Source: Sediminibacillus dalangtanensis (GTDB lineage Bacteria > Bacillota > Bacilli > Bacillales > Amphibacillaceae). From it: a stretch of 64,000 nucleotides of DNA. Made by a program: the position numbers and the translations under genes. The notes under the pieces are model-generated. The model was not told the origin of the DNA, did no database searches, and was given only the letters and a program-made list of their open reading frames with translations. The stretch spans positions 2,046,001 to 2,110,000 of the forward strand of contig NZ_CP046956.1 of NCBI RefSeq assembly GCF_017792025.1, given 5' to 3'. Shown here piece after piece: positions 1-9,104 of this stretch (its first letter is position 1; each line of letters opens with the position of its first letter).

Positions 1-969
1 TACTGGCGAAAAATAGGTAGTATGCAACCGGATAAAACTGTCCAAAAGATGGCTGGGCAACTGATAAACGAGCCAGGCATCGATTTGTTTTTTTCTACTG
101 TAGGAAATGGCTTCGTATAATTGCTCTGCCTCTTTTTTTGTTCGATTAGATAGCTTCCATGCTTTGGTCCATTCCGATATTGTTACTTGCTTATCCCAGT
201 AAACCAGCATGCAAATAAGCTCGGACAGCTGTCCAAACGGCACCTTTACTTGCCTTAGAGAATCCTGTAACCGCCGGTTCTCTTTAAATACAGGCAGACA
301 ATCAACCAGGTTTGACCTCCGTAATAATTCAACCCCTTTGCTGACATACGGACCGGCAAACAATTTTTCCAATTCACCTGTTATACGCTCGGTCGATATT
401 TCCTTTATCATTACAGCTCCATCGGCTAAAGCAGAAAACGTCTCTGAATCAAGTTGAAAATCAAGCTGGCTGGCAAAACGAAGCGCACGCAACATCCGAA
501 GTGGGTCTTCTGAAAAACGTTCAGAAGGGTTTCCGACCGTTCGAATCATTTTGTTCTTTATCGATTTCCTCCCATAATATGGATCGATCACTTTTCCCTG
601 TTTGTCCATAGCAATGGCATTCATCGTGAAATCCCGGCGTGCGAGGTCTTTTTCCAGATCATCCACGAATTCTACTTCATCCGGATGCCGAAAATCAGAA
701 TACCCTTCTTCTACACGAAAGGTCGTCACTTCGAATGACTCCCCGTTATGGCGAACGATAACAGTTCCGTGTTCGATCCCAACCGGTATCACTTTCGGAA
801 AAACCTCCTTTACTTGTTCCGGTTTTGCCGAAGTAGTGATATCGATGTCGCCGATCGGTCGACCAATCAAGAAGTCTCGAACTGCCCCGCCGACAAAGAA
901 GGCAGAATAACCATGCCGCTCCAGTTTTTCCAATATATTTTTTCCATTAGAGAATGCCGGAAACTCCAT
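1..969 (-). CDS. cca: CCA tRNA nucleotidyltransferase, C-terminus cut by window edge
   Basis: The frame is open from the ATG at 969 to the window edge, giving 323 residues; the B. subtilis enzyme has about 400, so the C-terminus lies outside. The enzyme adds or repairs the CCA end of tRNAs using CTP and ATP. The nucleotidyltransferase head is visible: the Gly-Gly of the FVGGAVRD motif at residues 25-32 and the metal-binding DxD at residues 41/43 (GDID), followed by RRDFTMNA near residue 110. The ATG overlaps the bshA stop codon by one base (TAATG), so it is translationally coupled as the downstream gene of the ypjD-dapB-mgsA-bshA operon, the same position as in B. subtilis. The head and context are clear. 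Confidence 0.95.
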   Translation of the reverse strand, partial: MEFPAFSNGKNILEKLERHGYSAFFVGGAVRDFLIGRPIGDIDITTSAKPEQVKEVFPKVIPVGIEHGTVIVRHNGESFEVTTFRVEEGYSDFRHPDEVEFVDDLEKDLARRDFTMNAIAMDKQGKVIDPYYGRKSIKNKMIRTVGNPSERFSEDPLRMLRALRFASQLDFQLDSETFSALADGAVMIKEISTERITGELEKLFAGPYVSKGVELLRRSNLVDCLPVFKENRRLQDSLRQVKVPFGQLSELICMLVYWDKQVTISEWTKAWKLSNRTKKEAEQLYEAISYSRKKQIDAWLVYQLPSHLLDSFIRLHTTYFSPV

Positions 970-2099
970 TATTGACCACCTGTCATGACACTGTCGTAGA
1001 CTTGCTCATATGCTGTCAATATTTTTTCAGCACGAAAACGTTTATGAGCCGATTGCACGGCCGTTTTTGAAAAAGTCTGCCACAGCTCACTGTCAGTAAG
1101 CAGCTGAACAGCACGTTCCGCTATATCCTTTATGTCACCTAAATCGGTGATAAACCCGGTTTGGCCATGCTCGATGACTTCCGGGATACCGCCGATATTA
1201 GTTCCGATGCAAGGAACACCGCAGGCCATTGCTTCCAGGAGCACCAGTCCGAAGCTCTCTTTTTCAGATAAAAGCAGCTTTAAATCGGCTATCGAAAATA
1301 AATCACTGACGTTTATCTGGCGTCCCAGGAACAGGACACGGTCTTCTATTCCAAGCTGTTTCACTACCCGGCACATTTCGGAGTATTCGGGACCGTCGCC
1401 TACAAGCAATAGCTTTGCAGGCACTTTTCCCTGGATTATATGAAAGGCAGCAATCACGTCTGCCACTCGTTTCACTTTCCTGAAGTTAGAAACATGAATG
1501 ATGACTTTTTCCTCATCAGCAATGCCGTAATCCTGTCTAAGGCGTTGATTTTCCCGCTGATGATATTCCCGTTCATCGATAAAATTGTAGATGACTTCTA
1601 TTTCTCTCTCCACACCCAGCATTTCTTTCGTCTGGGCAACAAGGCTCCGTGAAACTGCTGTAACGGCATCGGATTGATCAATACCGTGTTTGATCATTTT
1701 GGTTAAACTATTATCAATCCCGAGGACTGTGATATCCGTCCCATGCAACGTAGTGACGATTTTTACATCATGCTCCGCTATTTCCCTTGCCAATATGGCA
1801 CAGATGGCATGTGGCATGGCATAGTGAACATGAAGAATATCGAGTTTTTCCTGATCAATCACTTCTGCCATCTTGTTGGCCAACGCTAGGTCATATGGCG
1901 GGTATTGGAAGACGGGATAATGGTTCAGCTCCACTTCATGGAAATAAATATTAGAGTTAACGCCCTGTAAACGGAACGGCAAACTTGAAGTGATAAAGTG
2001 TATTTCGTTCCCCTGCTTTGCCAGCAGTTTACCTAATTCTGTTGCTATGACTCCTGATCCACCAACAGATGGATAACAGGTTATACCGATTTTTTTCAT
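969..2099 (-). CDS. bshA: N-acetyl-alpha-D-glucosaminyl L-malate synthase
   Basis: First committed enzyme of bacillithiol synthesis: it joins UDP-GlcNAc and L-malate. It is a GT4-family glycosyltransferase of 376 residues with the N-terminal glycine loop GGSGV at 13-17 and the family EX7E motif at E281/E289 (ESFGLVLLE). A longer open frame reaches 2228, but the extra N-terminus overlaps mgsA, whereas starting at 2099 gives the family's typical MKKIGI start. It lies 19 bases after mgsA. In B. subtilis bshB1, the next enzyme of the pathway, sits between mgsA and bshA; here there is no room for it, so the deacetylase must be encoded elsewhere. Confidence 0.95.
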   Translation of the reverse strand: MKKIGITCYPSVGGSGVIATELGKLLAKQGNEIHFITSSLPFRLQGVNSNIYFHEVELNHYPVFQYPPYDLALANKMAEVIDQEKLDILHVHYAMPHAICAILAREIAEHDVKIVTTLHGTDITVLGIDNSLTKMIKHGIDQSDAVTAVSRSLVAQTKEMLGVEREIEVIYNFIDEREYHQRENQRLRQDYGIADEEKVIIHVSNFRKVKRVADVIAAFHIIQGKVPAKLLLVGDGPEYSEMCRVVKQLGIEDRVLFLGRQINVSDLFSIADLKLLLSEKESFGLVLLEAMACGVPCIGTNIGGIPEVIEHGQTGFITDLGDIKDIAERAVQLLTDSELWQTFSKTAVQSAHKRFRAEKILTAYEQVYDSVMTGGQ

Positions 2100-2118
2100 G
2101 ATTGACTTCCTTAGCTTA

Positions 2119-2520
2119 TTATTTTCCTTTGACAATTTCTCTCCATTGAAAATCCCCATGCTCCAAAGCCCGGACGACAATTTCAGCTGCTCCGAGATTG
2201 GTAGCCAAAGGAATTTGGTATACATCACACAGTCTCATTAAGGCGCTGACATCTGGCTCATGAGGCTGAGCGGTAAGTGGATCACGGAAGAAAATGACGA
2301 CATCCATGTCGTTTTGTGCAATCATCGCACCGATTTGCTGGTCGCCGCCAAGTGGACCCGATTGAAAACGGTGTATATCCATATTCGTTGCTTCGGCTAT
2401 TTTGGAGCCGGTTGTTCCGGTGGCATATAGCTGATGCTTTTCCAGGATATGCGTATAAGCAATCGTGAATTCGATCATATCTGATTTCTTCTTATCATGT
2501 GCTATAAGAGCAATGTTCAC
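2119..2520 (-). CDS. mgsA: Methylglyoxal synthase
   Basis: Converts dihydroxyacetone phosphate to methylglyoxal and phosphate, a bypass of lower glycolysis. The 133 residues match the usual compact single-domain length, with the IALIAHD start, the phosphate-binding TGTTGSKI segment, the [12 protein letters not shown] active-site loop and the FRDPL segment. The start codon is GTG at 2520, with GAGGG six bases upstream. It lies nine bases downstream of dapB in the same operon. Cells often pair this toxic product with thiol detoxification, which fits its being next to bshA; that link is an inference. Confidence 0.95.
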   Translation of the reverse strand: MNIALIAHDKKKSDMIEFTIAYTHILEKHQLYATGTTGSKIAEATNMDIHRFQSGPLGGDQQIGAMIAQNDMDVVIFFRDPLTAQPHEPDVSALMRLCDVYQIPLATNLGAAEIVVRALEHGDFQWREIVKGK

Positions 2521-2529
2521 CTTAATCCC

Positions 2530-3330
2530 TCATTCCAGTAAATTTTCCAAACCGTACACCAACAAATCCAGCTTCATTACATGATCAATCGCCAGCTTCA
2601 CTCCTGACATAAAGGATTCCCGATGGAAGGAATCATGTTTGATGGTCAGATTTTGGCCGGAAGCACCGAAAACGACTTCCTGGTGCGCAACGAGTCCGGG
2701 AAGTCGAACACTGTGTATTTTCATGCCGTCGACATCAGCCCCTCTCGCTCCTTCGATGGTTTCCTTTTCATCCTGGTGTCCCTGCCGCTTGCTTTCCCTC
2801 ACTTCCTGAATCAATCGGGCAGTTTTCACAGCTGTTCCCGATGGAGCATCGAGCTTATTGTCATGATGACGTTCAATGATTTCCACATCAGGAAAATACT
2901 TCGCTGCCCACTTGGAAAACTGCATCATCAAAACAGCACCCAAGGCGAAGTTTGGAGCAATCACAGTCCCTAATTGTTTTTCTTCTGCCAGTCTCGTCAA
3001 TTCTTCGAGCTGCTCCTCCGTGAAACCTGTTGTACCTACAACCGGGCGGATGCCATTCTCCAAAGCGGTCTTCGTATGCAAGTATCCATATTCAGGGGTA
3101 GTCAAGTCCACCAATACATCTGCTTCAACTTGCTGGAAACACTCTTCCACGTCTTCATAAATACGGGCATCAAAAGCAGGCAGTCCATCTATATCTCTCA
3201 CGAGCATGCCGTCGTTTTTACGATCAAGACAAGCAGCAAGTTCCAGATCATCTTGTTTGGCGATCATGCGAAGCGCTTCACTCCCCATTTTCCCGCGTGG
3301 TCCTGCAACAATTACTTTTGTTTTAGTCAT
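2530..3330 (-). CDS. dapB: 4-hydroxy-tetrahydrodipicolinate reductase
   Basis: Reduces the product of DapA with NAD(P)H in the diaminopimelate/lysine pathway, which also feeds dipicolinate for spores. 266 residues: the dinucleotide-binding loop GPRGKMG at 10-16, and the catalytic region [15 protein letters not shown] with His155/His156 and Lys159. The ATG at 3330 is preceded by a strong GGGGAAGG ribosome site and overlaps the ypjD stop by eight bases; an in-frame ATG at 3348 is less well placed. The gene order ypjD-dapB-mgsA is the B. subtilis order. Confidence 0.96.
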   Translation of the reverse strand: MTKTKVIVAGPRGKMGSEALRMIAKQDDLELAACLDRKNDGMLVRDIDGLPAFDARIYEDVEECFQQVEADVLVDLTTPEYGYLHTKTALENGIRPVVGTTGFTEEQLEELTRLAEEKQLGTVIAPNFALGAVLMMQFSKWAAKYFPDVEIIERHHDNKLDAPSGTAVKTARLIQEVRESKRQGHQDEKETIEGARGADVDGMKIHSVRLPGLVAHQEVVFGASGQNLTIKHDSFHRESFMSGVKLAIDHVMKLDLLVYGLENLLE

Positions 3331-3679
3331 GATCCTTCCCCTCTCCATCTTTTCTTGTCCAACGATTTTTGTCTCTTGTTTCTATTTTGCTCATCGACCG
3401 TTCAAATGCGTCTGAAAGGTCGATATCCAACGAATTGGCAAAACATATGGCGACAAATAACAAATCACCTAATTCGTCTTCCATTGTTTTTTCCTGTTCA
3501 GAAGCTTTTTTTGGTTTTTCTCCATGATGATGATTCACTTCCCGTGCCAACTCGCCGACTTCTTCCGTCAACCTTGCCATAAGGCTTAATGGAGAAAAAT
3601 ATCCTTCTTTGAATTGTCCTATGTAAGCATCCACTCTTTTTTGCATTTCAACCGTGGTATATCCTTTTTCGTGATCCAT
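3323..3679 (-). CDS. ypjD: MazG-type nucleotide pyrophosphohydrolase, YpjD
   Basis: Small all-alpha NTP pyrophosphohydrolase of 118 residues. It carries the metal-binding helices of the MazG fold, seen as [12 protein letters not shown] and [13 protein letters not shown]. Such enzymes hydrolyse canonical or damaged nucleoside triphosphates; the substrate here is not known. The start at 3679 is chosen because AAGGAG lies eight bases upstream; an open frame reaching 3745 lacks a ribosome site. It is the first gene of the ypjD-dapB-mgsA-bshA-cca operon and has a good promoter at 3751-3779. Confidence 0.88.
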   Translation of the reverse strand: MDHEKGYTTVEMQKRVDAYIGQFKEGYFSPLSLMARLTEEVGELAREVNHHHGEKPKKASEQEKTMEDELGDLLFVAICFANSLDIDLSDAFERSMSKIETRDKNRWTRKDGEGKDHD

Positions 3680-3750
3680 CTCCGATACTCCTTTTTTACA
3701 GCAAGCCCATACGGAGGGAAGCTTGGCTTTTGTATGTTCAATCAATTAAC

Positions 3751-3779
3751 ATGTTAGCTAAAAGGAGGACGTTTGACAA
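3751..3779 (-). promoter_or_regulatory. Sigma-A promoter of the ypjD-dapB operon
   Basis: Read on the minus strand: TTGTCA, 17 bases, TAACAT. The -10 box lies about 70 bases upstream of the ypjD ATG. It is back to back with the ypjC promoter. Confidence 0.6.
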
Positions 3780-3804
3780 ATTTTTAATACAGGAACGGTA
3801 ATGA

Positions 3805-3833
3805 TTGTTACCTAATCGGGGATTGTCTATAAT
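3805..3833 (+). promoter_or_regulatory. Sigma-A promoter of ypjC
   Basis: TTGTTA at 3805-3810, 17-base spacer, perfect TATAAT at 3828-3833, 33 bases before the ypjC ATG. Confidence 0.75.
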
Positions 3834-3866
3834 GGTTAAGGTAATTCTATTAGAAGAGGTGATGGA

Positions 3867-4742
3867 ATGAGTGTTTTCGGCATCAAGTTAAAAAATACAC
3901 TGTTCATCTTGTTCGGATCTGCTGTATTTGCTTTCGGAATCGTCCATTTTAATATGCAAAATGAACTGGGTGAAGGTGGCTTTACCGGAATAACCTTGCT
4001 ATTTTATTTTTTGTGGGGCTGGGACCCTGCCATCATGAATATTGTATTGAATGTACCGGCATTCATCGTCGGCTGGCGATTTTTAAGCCGCAATACGTTT
4101 ATTTATACGATTATTGGAACGTTGGCCGTATCCTTGTTTTTAAGTATTTTTCAAGCCCATCAATTTTATTTGCATTTAGAGTCGGACATGACCTTGGTTG
4201 CGTTATTCGCCGGGGTGTCTATCGGGATCGGACTTGGCATTATTTTTCGTTATGGCGGAACGACAGGTGGTGTCGACATCATTGCCAGGATCGTTCACAA
4301 GTATGCCGGCTGGAGCATGGGCAAAACCATGTTTTTATTCGACGCGATTGTTATCTCCACTTCAATTATCGCTTATTTAGAGCTTGTCGAAGGGATGTAC
4401 ACGCTTGTTGCTGTCTATGTCGCTGCGCGAGTCATCGACTTTATCCAGGAAGGGGCATATGCTGCTAGAGGAGCAACCATCATCTCCAATCGCAGCCATG
4501 AAGTTTCCGAAGAGATCCTGCGTAGGATGGATAGGGGCGTCACGGTCCTACAAGGAAAAGGAAGATATACAGGAGAAAACCGCGAAGTCTTGTATTGTGT
4601 CGTAGGCAGAAATGAAATCGTACGACTGCAAAATATCATCAACAGCGTTGACCCGCATGCTTTTGTGGCCGTTACTTCTGTACACGATGTTCTTGGCGAG
4701 GGATTCACCCTCGATGAAAACAAACAACCGCTTCAGGACTGA
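3867..4742 (+). CDS. ypjC: YitT family membrane protein, YpjC
   Basis: 291-residue integral membrane protein with an N-terminal hydrophobic half of about five to six helices (YitT/DUF161) and a soluble C-terminal DUF2179 domain from about residue 205 onward, containing TVLQGKGRYTGENREVLYCVV. Substrate and role are unknown for the family; transport has been suggested. The ATG at 3867 follows GAGGTGAT by four bases. It is divergent from the dapB operon, as in B. subtilis, and convergent with yugP across a repeat-filled gap. Confidence 0.9.
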   Translation: MSVFGIKLKNTLFILFGSAVFAFGIVHFNMQNELGEGGFTGITLLFYFLWGWDPAIMNIVLNVPAFIVGWRFLSRNTFIYTIIGTLAVSLFLSIFQAHQFYLHLESDMTLVALFAGVSIGIGLGIIFRYGGTTGGVDIIARIVHKYAGWSMGKTMFLFDAIVISTSIIAYLELVEGMYTLVAVYVAARVIDFIQEGAYAARGATIISNRSHEVSEEILRRMDRGVTVLQGKGRYTGENREVLYCVVGRNEIVRLQNIINSVDPHAFVAVTSVHDVLGEGFTLDENKQPLQD

Positions 4743-4857
4743 TGCCTGGGCCGCAATGGAGTGTGCTGAGGAAGTTGAACCTGTAGAAAGCGCAGTATTG
4801 ACATGTCGCTGAGAAGCATTTACAAAACAACAGAAAGTAAAAGAGTTTATCTTATAA

Positions 4858-5081
4858 GGACAAAAGCGCAAGCGCCTGTTTAAAGGAGTACAGGCTAGAG
4901 CCGTCACGTCCTGTGGCAACGCCTGCATGACCCACATCGTGTGCTTAAGAACAGCCTCGGCGTGGCGCTTTTTGCCACACAGAGGATGGGCTTAAGACCT
5001 CGAGGGGGTAGGCGCTGGAGCTGGACGTGGCTGTTTCAGCCAATAATGATCCACAGACAGTTAAATTTAACATTTCCTATA
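4858..5081 (+). repeat. Dispersed repeat family A, copy 1
   Basis: A 224-bp element starting GGACAAAAGCGCAAGCGCC and ending near ATCCACAGACAG plus an AT-rich tail. Its parts can pair: an outer AAGCGCC with GGCGCT; CCTGT...ACAGG; a long arm bounded by CTTAAG on both sides with GCCTC/GAGG and GTGGC/GCCAC inside; and TGGCTG..CAGCCA. Further copies lie at 28440, 33528, 40694 and 46585, with a composite at 21119. It occupies most of the 448-base gap between the convergent ypjC and yugP. Confidence 0.9.
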
Positions 5082-5092
5082 TAATAAAAAAG

Positions 5093-5170
5093 AAAAACCG
5101 AACGAGTTCGAATGCTAGGATTCGAATCATCGTTCGGTTTTTAGCTTTGGCGACAATGCTTTGTCCCAGC
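5093..5170 (+). terminator. Family B hairpin, bidirectional terminator of ypjC/yugP
   Basis: AAAAACCGAACGA pairs with TCGTTCGGTTTTT (5093-5142), with an inner GTTCGAA/TTCGAAT, so runs of T lie on both strands. The tail ATGCTTTGTCCCAGCC (5155-5170) is shared with the other family B copies. Confidence 0.85.
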
Positions 5171-5190
5171 CATGTATATTTGTCTTAGCT

Positions 5191-5880
5191 TTAATCGTCA
5201 TTTGATACGACAAACATCAATATGAAGCGGATCAATTCTGCCACAGCGACCATTGCCGCAGCGACGTAAGTCAAAGCGGCTGCATTTAACACTTTCTTCG
5301 TTTGCCGCTCTTCATTATTGCGGATGATACCGCTGGAAACCAATTGGCCCATCGCCCGACTCGATGCATTGAACTCAACCGGAAGTGTCACCAGCTGGAA
5401 CAACACAGCAAACGACATGAACACGATACCGACAAATACAAGGTTCATCATATCCATGATCGCACCAGCAATTATCAGGATAAAAGACAAATTGGAACCT
5501 AGATTAGCCAGCGGAAACAGTGAATGCCGGAAGCGTAGAAACGCATAAGATTCTGCATCCTGGATTGCATGCCCCACCTCATGCGCTGCAATTGCTGAAG
5601 CAGCCATCGAATGTCCATGGTAGTTGTCTTGGGACAACCGCACAACCTTTTTCCTCGGATCATAGTGGTCGGAAAGTGTGCCGCGTGTCTCTTCAACCCG
5701 TACATCGAAAATACCGTTATCATCTAATATTTTCCGGGCTACCTGTGCGCCAGTCACATAGGATGAAGTTGCAACTTGAGAATACTTTTTATAGGTTCTT
5801 TTCACTTTTGATTGAGCCCATAATGGGATGATCATTAAGAGCGCGATATAAATTAAGTAGCCGCCTAACGAAGCGAACAT
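5191..5880 (-). CDS. yugP: Zinc-dependent membrane protease, YugP family
   Basis: 229-residue membrane protein with an N-terminal helix (about residues 5-22), the zinc metallopeptidase motif AAHEVGHAIQ near residue 100, and three or four more helices in the C-terminal half. The family is annotated as a neutral zinc metallopeptidase; its substrate is not known. The ATG at 5880 is preferred because GGAGG lies seven bases upstream; an open frame reaches 5925. In B. subtilis yugP is elsewhere on the chromosome, so its place next to ypjB is a rearrangement. Confidence 0.9.
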   Translation of the reverse strand: MFASLGGYLIYIALLMIIPLWAQSKVKRTYKKYSQVATSSYVTGAQVARKILDDNGIFDVRVEETRGTLSDHYDPRKKVVRLSQDNYHGHSMAASAIAAHEVGHAIQDAESYAFLRFRHSLFPLANLGSNLSFILIIAGAIMDMMNLVFVGIVFMSFAVLFQLVTLPVEFNASSRAMGQLVSSGIIRNNEERQTKKVLNAAALTYVAAAMVAVAELIRFILMFVVSNDD

Positions 5881-5949
5881 GCTCATTCCTCCATTGATGA
5901 AATTCAGTTCTTTCATTAAGGTCAATTTTAGTCAAATATGAGCAAATAG

Positions 5950-6717
5950 TCAACTGTTTTCTCTTTTGTTCTCTTGTCTTGTTCTTTCCCCTTTATACTT
6001 TTTCCAGGCTACATAGGAAAGCGTGATAATAATGAAACCACCGACAGCAGCCACCATAAAAATAAGCGTTAAATTCCGTTTCAATGTGTCATCGTTCCCT
6101 GTTTCAATTTGTTGCAATAGATCGGAAGCAGTAATCATCTGCTCTTGCCACCCGGGGCTGTCCATTGAAGCCAGCAAATAAGAAATGGCTGCACTCGTTT
6201 GCATATAACCTTCCTCGTCAGCAGCCAGCTTCAATGCCGGCTCCATGATATTCCAATGTGTTGTCAGACGGTTTATATCTTGCATGGCAAGTTCTTCATC
6301 GGTTTTAGACAATTGTTCTATTTCACTCTGCAGTTCCTGCTTCCAGGTCATCCAAAGCGGTTCCTTTTCATTTTTTAAAGCATCAAACACAAGAAGCAAT
6401 GACATTGCATGGGTATACAGCTGTGAATCTTTATCCTCCGGGACCGCGACAGCTTGCAGGTTGCGTTGCAGAACATCAACAGCGATTTTTGCTTTGTCAG
6501 TATCGGTATGCTCAGAAGCATATTGTGTGAATTCTTGAGAATGGTGTTGCAGCAAGGCTTCGGCCTCTTCATATCTTTCCTCCTGTACGAAGCGGACATA
6601 CTGGTAGATGGAGGAATGAACATCCTGGTGATGTGCCAAGACGGCCTTTCCTGGCAAAAACGCACCGACAGCCAGCAAAAAACAAAGTAATAATTGCGCA
6701 TAACTTGTCCTATTCAT
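5950..6717 (-). CDS. ypjB: Sporulation protein YpjB
   Basis: 255 residues: a signal peptide ending near VLAHH, a helical extracytoplasmic domain, and a C-terminal membrane anchor (about 215-238) followed by a short charged tail. It matches YpjB by topology and position between ypjC and ypjA. In B. subtilis ypjB belongs to the mother-cell sporulation genes; its biochemical role is unknown. The gene lies about 70 bases upstream of yugP. Confidence 0.85.
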   Translation of the reverse strand: MNRTSYAQLLLCFLLAVGAFLPGKAVLAHHQDVHSSIYQYVRFVQEERYEEAEALLQHHSQEFTQYASEHTDTDKAKIAVDVLQRNLQAVAVPEDKDSQLYTHAMSLLLVFDALKNEKEPLWMTWKQELQSEIEQLSKTDEELAMQDINRLTTHWNIMEPALKLAADEEGYMQTSAAISYLLASMDSPGWQEQMITASDLLQQIETGNDDTLKRNLTLIFMVAAVGGFIIITLSYVAWKKYKGERTRQENKRENS

Positions 6718-6923
6718 CGAGATCCCCTCTCTAACCTATTCCTTTTCCAATGTATGAAAAGGAGGACAAGTTTAGACCATAAAGATAGTGATTTCTTAAC
6801 GAAAGAGGGCTACGGTTCCGTTGCCTTTCTATAGAATCGTCAATCAAGACAACGGAAAGCTATCATCTCTAATAACACGCTGCCTGTATATAGCAGTGAA
6901 TCAAGTGAAAATAGAGAGAACGA

Positions 6924-7511
6924 TCACTGTAAGAGATGGCTTTTTCGTTTCAGGTGAATGGTTAGGTAATAAGCAATGGCAATCGAAACAATGCTCAGCC
7001 AAAAAGTAAAGTAGCCGATTTCATTCATGTAATCAGTTAACGAAGAGTAAACCGGCATCATGCCAAACACATAGTCGATAATATCATTATGTAAAGTCCA
7101 GATGGCTGCCACCATGATATGTCGAAGCTTTATTTTATAAAATGGTGCATATAGCAAACCCTGAATAGCCATTGCTCCATGCGACGCCATCAGCATATAC
7201 CCCTGCCAGACTAAATCGCCAGTGGTAAACAAAGTAAGCAAGTTCATGACCACTGCCCACACACCATATTTGAATAAAGTGATGATAGCAAGTGCTTCTA
7301 TGTAAGGAGCTTGCCTTCCATATAAATAGAAACCCAAAAATAAGCTAAAGAACAGGCTTGCTGTCGGACTATCCGGCACAAATGGCAGAAAAATGGTTGG
7401 TGTAACTGCCAACTGGCTGCCATACCAATAATAACCGTAAATCGTTCCCAATATATTGATGACCAGCAACATCCAAAGAAATTGTTTATTGGTTAATAGA
7501 TACTTATACAT
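6924..7511 (-). CDS. ypjA: DUF1405 membrane protein, YpjA
   Basis: 195 residues with about six hydrophobic helices, matching YpjA (DUF1405) by sequence character and by position between ypjB and qcrC. Function unknown. The ATG at 7511 is preferred (AAGGGA eight bases upstream); the open frame extends to a TTG at 7538 with no better ribosome site. A strong hairpin separates it from the qcr operon, so it is probably transcribed independently. Confidence 0.85.
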   Translation of the reverse strand: MYKYLLTNKQFLWMLLVINILGTIYGYYWYGSQLAVTPTIFLPFVPDSPTASLFFSLFLGFYLYGRQAPYIEALAIITLFKYGVWAVVMNLLTLFTTGDLVWQGYMLMASHGAMAIQGLLYAPFYKIKLRHIMVAAIWTLHNDIIDYVFGMMPVYSSLTDYMNEIGYFTFWLSIVSIAIAYYLTIHLKRKSHLLQ

Positions 7512-7565
7512 TTCTTCATTCCCTTCATTCCTCAACAATAGAATGCTAATCCTGCCTTACTATCG

Positions 7566-7609
7566 AAAAAACCCTCGCCAGTAAATATGTCGGCGAGGGT
7601 TTTTTTCGA
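7566..7609 (-). terminator. Terminator of the qcrABC operon
   Basis: AAAACCCTCGCC pairs with GGCGAGGGTTTT around an 11-base loop, with T runs on both strands. It begins just past the qcrC stop codon at 7615. Confidence 0.9.
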
Positions 7610-7614
7610 TTGAC

Positions 7615-8394
7615 TTATTCTCCACTTTCATTGACTTCGACTATAAACTCAGCCAATTGCTGTAATTCTTCATCGGTACCTTCGAATTGCCCAGGAGGCA
7701 TATCCCCAATACCGTTTTGAGCGATATCTTTTATTTCATCTACTGAATGGTCAATGTCTGTTAATGGTGGGGCTGCTGCTCCGCCTTCGAGGCTTTCGCC
7801 GTGACATTGAATACAGCTATTGTTTTGGTAAACTTCGTAGCCTGGATGGTCTTCGTCAATTTCGACTTCAACAGGCAATTCAGGAGTATTTTCCTCCGCT
7901 CTTTGTTGCCAGTTCACGTGCTCTGCAGCTTCATATGTAAGCCAGAAAACACTTGCCATACCCAATAACATCAGCGATACAGCGATTGGACGCTGGGAAA
8001 CCTTTCTGCCTGGCCTGTTGTCCAGGAACGGTGCCAGCAAAAGTCCGCCAAAAGCCAAACCTGGTGCTATGATGGCCCCTATGACAAAATATGGGCCACT
8101 GGCAAATTCATACTTTAAGAATTGGTATAAAAATAAGAAATACCAGTCTGGTAATGGTATATAACCTGCAGCTGTCGGATCGGCGATTCCTTCCAGCGGT
8201 GCCGGGTGAGCGGCAGTCAAACATAAGAAACCAACAAGAAATACCGCACCAACCAACCATTCTTTTAATAGGAAGTTCGGCCAAAATGCCTCTGTTCTCC
8301 CAGGATACTCTGAATAGTCCTTCGGTATATTAGGCTTTCGTTCAGCAGTGATTCGAGAATCACCGACAAACTTCATCCCTTTCCCTTTATGCAC
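7615..8394 (-). CDS. qcrC: Menaquinol:cytochrome c reductase, cytochrome b/c subunit
   Basis: 259 residues. The N-terminal part resembles subunit IV of the b6f complex, with about three membrane helices including the PLPDWYFLFLYQ quinone-site segment. It is fused to a C-terminal class I cytochrome c domain with a CIQCH haem motif near residue 200 and a distal Met in GDMPPG. This fusion is typical of Bacillus QcrC. The start is GTG at 8394, with GGAGG seven bases upstream, as expected from the conserved MHKGKGMKFVGDSR N-terminus. Last gene of qcrABC. Confidence 0.97.
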   Translation of the reverse strand: MHKGKGMKFVGDSRITAERKPNIPKDYSEYPGRTEAFWPNFLLKEWLVGAVFLVGFLCLTAAHPAPLEGIADPTAAGYIPLPDWYFLFLYQFLKYEFASGPYFVIGAIIAPGLAFGGLLLAPFLDNRPGRKVSQRPIAVSLMLLGMASVFWLTYEAAEHVNWQQRAEENTPELPVEVEIDEDHPGYEVYQNNSCIQCHGESLEGGAAAPPLTDIDHSVDEIKDIAQNGIGDMPPGQFEGTDEELQQLAEFIVEVNESGE

Positions 8395-8426
8395 AGCTTT
8401 CCCTCCTTTTTACAATGTATCGTTGC

Positions 8427-9101
8427 TTATAGTGGTCCAGAAATACCTTGCTTTCGAATCAAGATAAAGTGGACGGCCATTAGGGCAAATAATGCAGCCG
8501 GCAGGAAAAATACGTGAATGGCAAAGAAACGGGTCAATGTTTGTGCACCGACAATATTTGGATCCCCTGCCATTAATGTTTTGGTCGCTTCACCGATGAA
8601 AGGCACTTTCTCGGCAATTTCCAGCGTTACCTGGGTTGCGAAATAAGCTTTGTTATCCCACGGAAGCAAGTAACCGGTCAAACCAAGGCCGAGCATGATG
8701 AAGAACAACAGTACACCGACCATCCAGTTCAATTCACGCGGCTTTTTATAAGCTCCCTGGAAAAAAACACGTAAAGTATGTAGGAACAGCATGACAATTA
8801 CGACACTGGCACCCCAGTGATGCATTCCTCTAACGATTTGTCCGTGGGCGACTTCTGTCTGCAGATAGTAAACAGATCTCCACGCGTTTTCAATATCCGG
8901 TACATAATACATGGTCAAAAACATACCCGATAAGATTTGAATGACTGTCACAAAGAAAGTCAATCCGCCAAAACAATAGACAAACGCCGAAAAGTGATGC
9001 GCAGGATTGACGTGCTCCGGCACCTCATGGTCGGCAATATCCCGCCACAAAGGCGTAATATCAACGCGCTCGTCTACCCAATCATAAAGTTTTTGCAGCA
9101 T
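8427..9101 (-). CDS. qcrB: Menaquinol:cytochrome c reductase, cytochrome b subunit
   Basis: 224 residues, the b6-type length with four membrane helices and paired histidines for two b haems (GMHHWGASVV and FAIHVFFLPA among them). It carries electrons across the membrane from menaquinol inside the bc complex. It starts three bases downstream of qcrA and is followed after 32 bases by qcrC. Confidence 0.97.
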   Translation of the reverse strand: MLQKLYDWVDERVDITPLWRDIADHEVPEHVNPAHHFSAFVYCFGGLTFFVTVIQILSGMFLTMYYVPDIENAWRSVYYLQTEVAHGQIVRGMHHWGASVVIVMLFLHTLRVFFQGAYKKPRELNWMVGVLLFFIMLGLGLTGYLLPWDNKAYFATQVTLEIAEKVPFIGEATKTLMAGDPNIVGAQTLTRFFAIHVFFLPAALFALMAVHFILIRKQGISGPL

Positions 9102-9104
9102 AGA

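Noticed and set aside
969..2228. Longer bshA starting at 2228
   Set aside because: The added N-terminus overlaps mgsA, lacks family similarity, and the start at 2099 gives the normal protein.
4858..5081. Family A repeat as a CRISPR array
   Set aside because: Copies are kilobases apart, not in regular array spacing, and no cas genes are present.
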